This document shows positions 60,670 to 64,000 of a stretch of DNA of 64,000 bases, piece by piece. The translations under genes and the position numbers were made by a program. The stretch comes from Lentzea nigeriaca (GTDB lineage Bacteria; Actinomycetota; Actinomycetes; Mycobacteriales; Pseudonocardiaceae). The notes beneath the pieces were generated by a model. It was given only the letters and a program-made list of their open reading frames with translations, made no database searches and was not told where the DNA came from. The stretch lies in assembly GCF_016907955.1 (NCBI RefSeq), contig NZ_JAFBCX010000002.1, positions 372,001 to 436,000 on the forward strand, given 5' to 3'. How positions within the stretch are numbered: the first letter of the stretch is position 1; every line of letters begins with the position of its first letter.

Positions 60670-61875
60670 TCACCGGTAGCGCAGGTAGGGCAGGCGGGTG
60701 CGGCGGAACTGCTGCAGCTCCTGCTGCCACGCACCGGCGATCTCGTCCAGGGGTGCCTGGGCGTCGATCATCCCGCGGAGCCGGTCGGAGCCGCTGAGCT
60801 TGTCGATCCAGTTGTCGGGCCGCCACGCGAACACGGTGGGGTACAACGACTTCGCGGTGATCAGCATGGCGACGGCTGCCTTGATCGCGTCGAACTCGTG
60901 AGGGTCGGTGACGTGCAGGGTGACACCACCGCAGGTCGTGCCCTGGAACTTGTTGAACGTCGGCGCGAAGTAGGTCTCGCGGAACCGGACTCCCTTGAGG
61001 TTCAACGCGTTCAGTGACTCGGCCCAGCGCCAGTCGATACCAGGCGCGCCGACGGTTTCGAACGGGCGGGTGGTGCCGCGGCCCTCCGACAGCACCGTGC
61101 CCTCGAACAGGCACGTGCCGGGGTAGACCAGCGCGGTGTCCCGCGTCGGCATGTTCGGGCTCGGTGGCACCCACGGCAGGCCGGTGTCGAGCTGGTCTCT
61201 GCGCCAGCCCTTCACGTCGACCACTTCGAGGTTGGTTTTGACGTCGAACTCGCCTTGGAAGAAGCGGGCCAGTTCGCCGACGGTCATGCCGTGCTGCTGG
61301 ACGATCGGCTTCAGGCCGACGCCGGTGGCGTAGGCGGGGTCGAGCTGCGGGCCGTTCGCCTTGCCGCCGATGGGGTTCGGGCGGTCGAGGACGAGGAAGT
61401 GCAGGTTCGGGGCGGCCTGCATCGCCGTGTACATCGACCAGATGTAGGTGTAGAACCGCGCGCCCACGTCGGCGATGTCGAAGACGACGGTGTCGATGCC
61501 CGCCTTGGCGAACATCGCCTGGAGCTTGGTGGCGTTGGCGCCGTACGCGTCGTACACCGGGATGCCGGTGCGTGGGTCTGCGTAGTCGCCCTCGGAGCCG
61601 CCGGCCTGTGCCGTGCCGCGGAAGCCGTGTTCCGGGCCGAACACCGCGGCCGGTTTGGCGCCATGGGCGACCATCGAGTCGACGATGTGGGTCTGGTCGG
61701 TGAGGATGCCGGTCGGGTTCGTGAGCACGCCGAACTTGCGGCCCTTGAGCCTGCGCCAGCCGTCCTGGGCGAGCTGTTGTGCACCGGTGGTGAGCCTCGG
61801 TGCCGCGGTGGCGGTTCCTGCGGTGGCGAGCGGGACGGACAGTGCGCTTGCTGCGAGGAACTGCCGCCTTCTCAC
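60670..61875 (-). CDS. namZ: Exo-beta-N-acetylmuramidase NamZ (DUF1343)
   Basis: A 401-residue exported glycosidase with a twin-arginine signal RRRQFLAASALSVPLATAGT. The DUF1343 signatures GVLTNPTGILTDQTHIVDSM, FGPEHGFRGTAQAGG, DVGARFYTYIWSMY and LDRPNPIGG are complete. NamZ releases MurNAc from the non-reducing end of glycan after NagZ removes GlcNAc. GTG 61875 overlaps the nagZ stop (GTGA). Confidence 0.93.
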   Translation of the reverse strand: MRRRQFLAASALSVPLATAGTATAAPRLTTGAQQLAQDGWRRLKGRKFGVLTNPTGILTDQTHIVDSMVAHGAKPAAVFGPEHGFRGTAQAGGSEGDYADPRTGIPVYDAYGANATKLQAMFAKAGIDTVVFDIADVGARFYTYIWSMYTAMQAAPNLHFLVLDRPNPIGGKANGPQLDPAYATGVGLKPIVQQHGMTVGELARFFQGEFDVKTNLEVVDVKGWRRDQLDTGLPWVPPSPNMPTRDTALVYPGTCLFEGTVLSEGRGTTRPFETVGAPGIDWRWAESLNALNLKGVRFRETYFAPTFNKFQGTTCGGVTLHVTDPHEFDAIKAAVAMLITAKSLYPTVFAWRPDNWIDKLSGSDRLRGMIDAQAPLDEIAGAWQQELQQFRRTRLPYLRYR

Positions 61876-63566
61876 CAGGTCACTCCGTGTCCGAACGGGT
61901 AGGGAGTCGGGCCTGGCACGTCGACGGGGAGCTTGCCCTGCGGCTTGGTCTCGCCGAGCAGGACCTTGGCGAGCGCCTCCATGGAGACGGTCGTGGTCGA
62001 GTAGGTGGCGAGCCACGTCTTGGCGTTGCCGTGGGCCACGTCGTAGGGCACGCCCGTGGCGACCGCGATGACCGGTTTGCCCGTGGCGATCAGCTGGTTG
62101 AGCAGGTCGAGCTGGGCCGGCCTGGTGCTCGCGCCGTTGGTCAGCACGACGATCTTGTCGGCGTTGGCCGCCGCTGCCAGCGCCTGTTGCACCTGAGCGG
62201 GGGTCGGGCTGGTCGCGGTGACGACCTTCGTCGCCTTGAGCCTGGTGGCGAGGGTCGCGGCAGGGGCGTCGCTGGTGCCGACGACGAGAGGGGCCTGTGC
62301 GTTGAGCGGGATCGCCTGGCCGTCGTTGCGGACGGCGGTGATGGTGCGGTCGGCGATGCGCTGGGCGGCCTGGGTGTTGGAGCCGACGATCTGGTCGACC
62401 TTGTCGACGTCGACTTCGGCGTTGAGCATGACGCCGCGCATGAGCTTCATCTTGAGGATGCGCAGGACGCTCTGGTCGATGCGCTGCTCGGTGAGCTCAC
62501 CGCTGCGGACGGCCTTGACGACGCTGTCGATCGCGAGGCCGAGGTTCGGCGGCATCAGCAGCTGGTCGACGCCCGCCTTGAGGGCGAGGACCGGGATCTC
62601 CGCGTCGTTGGGGTGCAGCTTGCGGACGCCGGCCATCTCCAGCGAGTCGGTGATGACGACGCCGTCGTAACCGAGCTCCTCCCTCAGCAGACCGGTGATG
62701 ACCTTGTGGGAGAGCGTGGCCGGCTCGCCGGACGGGTCGATCTGCGGCACCTGGATGTGCGCGGTCATGATCGAGTCGATCTTCGCGGCGATGGCGGCCT
62801 TGAACGGCGGCGCGTCGATCTGGCGCCACTGGTCGAGGCTGCGGTTCGAGACCGGCAGGCTCGTGTGGCTGTCCTCGGACGTGTCGCCGTGGCCGGGGAA
62901 GTGCTTGGCCGTCGAGGTGACCGAGTCGTTGTCGAACCAGCGGCGGCCCTCGTAGCCCGTGACCTGGGCCTTCGTCATGTCGGCCGCGAGCTTGGGGTCG
63001 CTCGAGAAGCTGCGCACGCCGATGATCGGGTTCGCCGGGTTGGAGTTGACGTCCGCGTCCGGCGCGAAGTTCTGGTTGATGCCCATCGCGCGGAGTTCCT
63101 GCGCGGTGATGCGCGCGGCCTCTTCCGCGTCCTGGGTGCTACGGCCGGCGCCGAGAGCCATGTTGCCCGGCAGCTGCGTGGCCGGTGGGCCGATGCGCGT
63201 GACCTGGCCCATCTCCTGGTCGATCGAGATGAGCAACGGGATATTGCTGGCCTTCTGCAGGCCGTTGGAGAGCTGCGCGATCTGCTTCGGGGTGTCGATG
63301 TTGTCGCGCGTCGAGTTGTTGAAGTAAATGACGCCGCCAGGGCGGTACTTGCGCACCATCTCCGCGGCGGTGCCCACGCCGAAGTCGGTCTGGTTCTTGG
63401 GGTGCGGGACATCGGCGGCCTGGCCGTTGACGTACGTGACGAACAGCTGGCCGACCTTCTCCTCCAGCGACATCCCGCGAAGCGTCGTCACAGAGGCGTC
63501 CGCTCTCGCCACGGGCGTGAGGGCGACCATGGCTGTGACCAGCGTCAACGCGGCAATCTTCCGCAC
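61872..63566 (-). CDS. nagZ: Secreted beta-N-acetylglucosaminidase NagZ (GH3)
   Basis: A 564-residue GH3 enzyme with a Sec signal ending VARA. KHFPGHGDTSEDSHTSLP holds the characteristic His/Asp general acid loop and DGVVITDSLEMAGV the nucleophile Asp. Residues from about 345 form a second alpha/beta domain (as in B. subtilis NagZ). GGGAGG nine bases before GTG 63566 fixes the start. It removes GlcNAc from peptidoglycan fragments, leading the nagZ-namZ-hydrolase operon. Confidence 0.95.
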   Translation of the reverse strand: MRKIAALTLVTAMVALTPVARADASVTTLRGMSLEEKVGQLFVTYVNGQAADVPHPKNQTDFGVGTAAEMVRKYRPGGVIYFNNSTRDNIDTPKQIAQLSNGLQKASNIPLLISIDQEMGQVTRIGPPATQLPGNMALGAGRSTQDAEEAARITAQELRAMGINQNFAPDADVNSNPANPIIGVRSFSSDPKLAADMTKAQVTGYEGRRWFDNDSVTSTAKHFPGHGDTSEDSHTSLPVSNRSLDQWRQIDAPPFKAAIAAKIDSIMTAHIQVPQIDPSGEPATLSHKVITGLLREELGYDGVVITDSLEMAGVRKLHPNDAEIPVLALKAGVDQLLMPPNLGLAIDSVVKAVRSGELTEQRIDQSVLRILKMKLMRGVMLNAEVDVDKVDQIVGSNTQAAQRIADRTITAVRNDGQAIPLNAQAPLVVGTSDAPAATLATRLKATKVVTATSPTPAQVQQALAAAANADKIVVLTNGASTRPAQLDLLNQLIATGKPVIAVATGVPYDVAHGNAKTWLATYSTTTVSMEALAKVLLGETKPQGKLPVDVPGPTPYPFGHGVTW

Positions 63567-63693
63567 TTGTCCGTGCCTCCCGGTGATGTTCCCACAGGTA
63601 ACTGGTGTATTTCGCAAGTTACTCACGGCTGCGTGGTGGGTCAACGGGCGCACATTCTGCCGTTCGGCGGCATTTTCTTCAGCACACAAGCAG

Positions 63694-63721
63694 ACGGGGC
63701 ACCCCCGGAAGGGTGCCCCGT
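63694..63721. terminator. Hairpin upstream of nagZ
   Basis: ACGGGGCACCC (63694-63704) pairs with GGGTGCCCCGT (63711-63721) around CCGGAA. It should end a transcript entering from the right before nagZ. Confidence 0.85.
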
Positions 63722-64000
63722 CGACAGCGCGGGCTTGCGAGTTACCAAGCGTGCAACTCGTGTCGTACAACCATGGCCTCGGCGTCCGGCGTCCCGGTAC
63801 GCAGGCCCTAGACGACAAGCCTCCCGCGGCGTGCTGCGCGTGGGTACTCGAAGTCCGCGCACGGAGCCCTGTCGGGGTGGAGTCTGGCTTCTCTTCGCCA
63901 GGTCCCTGGCCGACCCGAGGTCCGCACCACCATTTAAGTGCGTGGGGCCGGTCACAGCAAGGGCTCGGACGGGTGCACCGTTCAAGCCACGTTCAGTAGT
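63722..64000. other. Region with no recognised gene
   Basis: Between the hairpin and the right edge I find no coding frame with family similarity, ribosome site or credible start, and no tRNA or rRNA match. A minus-strand frame spans most of it but has unusual composition and no homology. The terminator at 63694 suggests a transcript, coding or not, coming from beyond 64000. Confidence 0.4.

Noticed and set aside
63641..63985. A 114-residue protein on the minus strand
   Set aside because: No start with a ribosome site, no family match, low-complexity Arg/Pro composition and the hairpin at 63694 lies within it.

Overview
The window is a stretch of chromosome from a high-GC actinomycete. Every gene is strongly GC-biased, GTG (and occasionally TTG) starts are common, and many starts carry a TANNNT -10 hexamer six to eight bases upstream with no Shine-Dalgarno sequence (leaderless pattern). 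It also holds WhiB-like, CRP, MarP, RpiR, MocR and XRE/TPR-like regulators typical of the group. Gene content and order suggest the Pseudonocardiales (Lentzea / Saccharothrix / Amycolatopsis type), but the genus cannot be fixed from sequence alone.

Layout. 1-4.8 kb: a NUDIX gene cut by the left edge, a nitroreductase/membrane glycosyltransferase pair, and the lysC-asd aspartate-pathway operon. 4.8-8.5 kb: an XRE regulator, a methyltransferase and a FGGY sugar kinase, ending at an orphan FurA C-terminal fragment. 8.5-19.9 kb: accessory genes: tandem MFS paralogues, an esterase, a flavin reductase, ohr-dps peroxide/iron defence, a secreted trypsin-like protease with C-terminal repeats, an S9 peptidase, a decayed DUF3291 gene, a GAF protein, a monooxygenase and a universal stress protein. 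19.99-23.86 kb: an integrase-less element between two 39-bp direct repeats, one inside an intact tRNA-Pro(CGG). Its cargo is a membrane-anchored pentapeptide-like repeat protein, a divergent XRE regulator and two small unknown proteins.

23.9-52 kb: the core block. The order metallophosphoesterase, class A PBP with PASTA domains (ponA2-like), wblA/whiB4, two ArsA/GET3-type ATPases, DUF4177 peptide, RidA, MBL hydrolase, crp, small membrane protein, nth, TlpA-like thioredoxin, CoA-type NUDIX, marP, ephE-like hydrolase, membrane protein, acs matches, from memory, the Rv3683 to Rv3667 order of Mycobacterium tuberculosis. Lineage-specific genes are inserted: YqeY/HAD/GntR, a paralogue pair of unknown function, a second sliding clamp, an MFS pump with a degenerate ~80-bp repeat, a TetR/flavin monooxygenase pair, and nhaA.

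52-64 kb: catabolism and cell-wall recovery: a Fic-like protein that has lost the catalytic histidine, a tryptophan dioxygenase/kynureninase operon beside an Lrp regulator, murQ-murR, an AhpD-like protein with a divergent MocR regulator, and a secreted nagZ-namZ-serine hydrolase operon. murQ/murR plus nagZ/namZ/serine hydrolase resemble the Bacillus subtilis MurNAc-recovery cluster: NagZ and NamZ release GlcNAc and MurNAc outside, the hydrolase would trim peptide stems, and MurQ converts MurNAc-6-P to GlcNAc-6-P inside. The last 280 bases contain no gene I can recognise.
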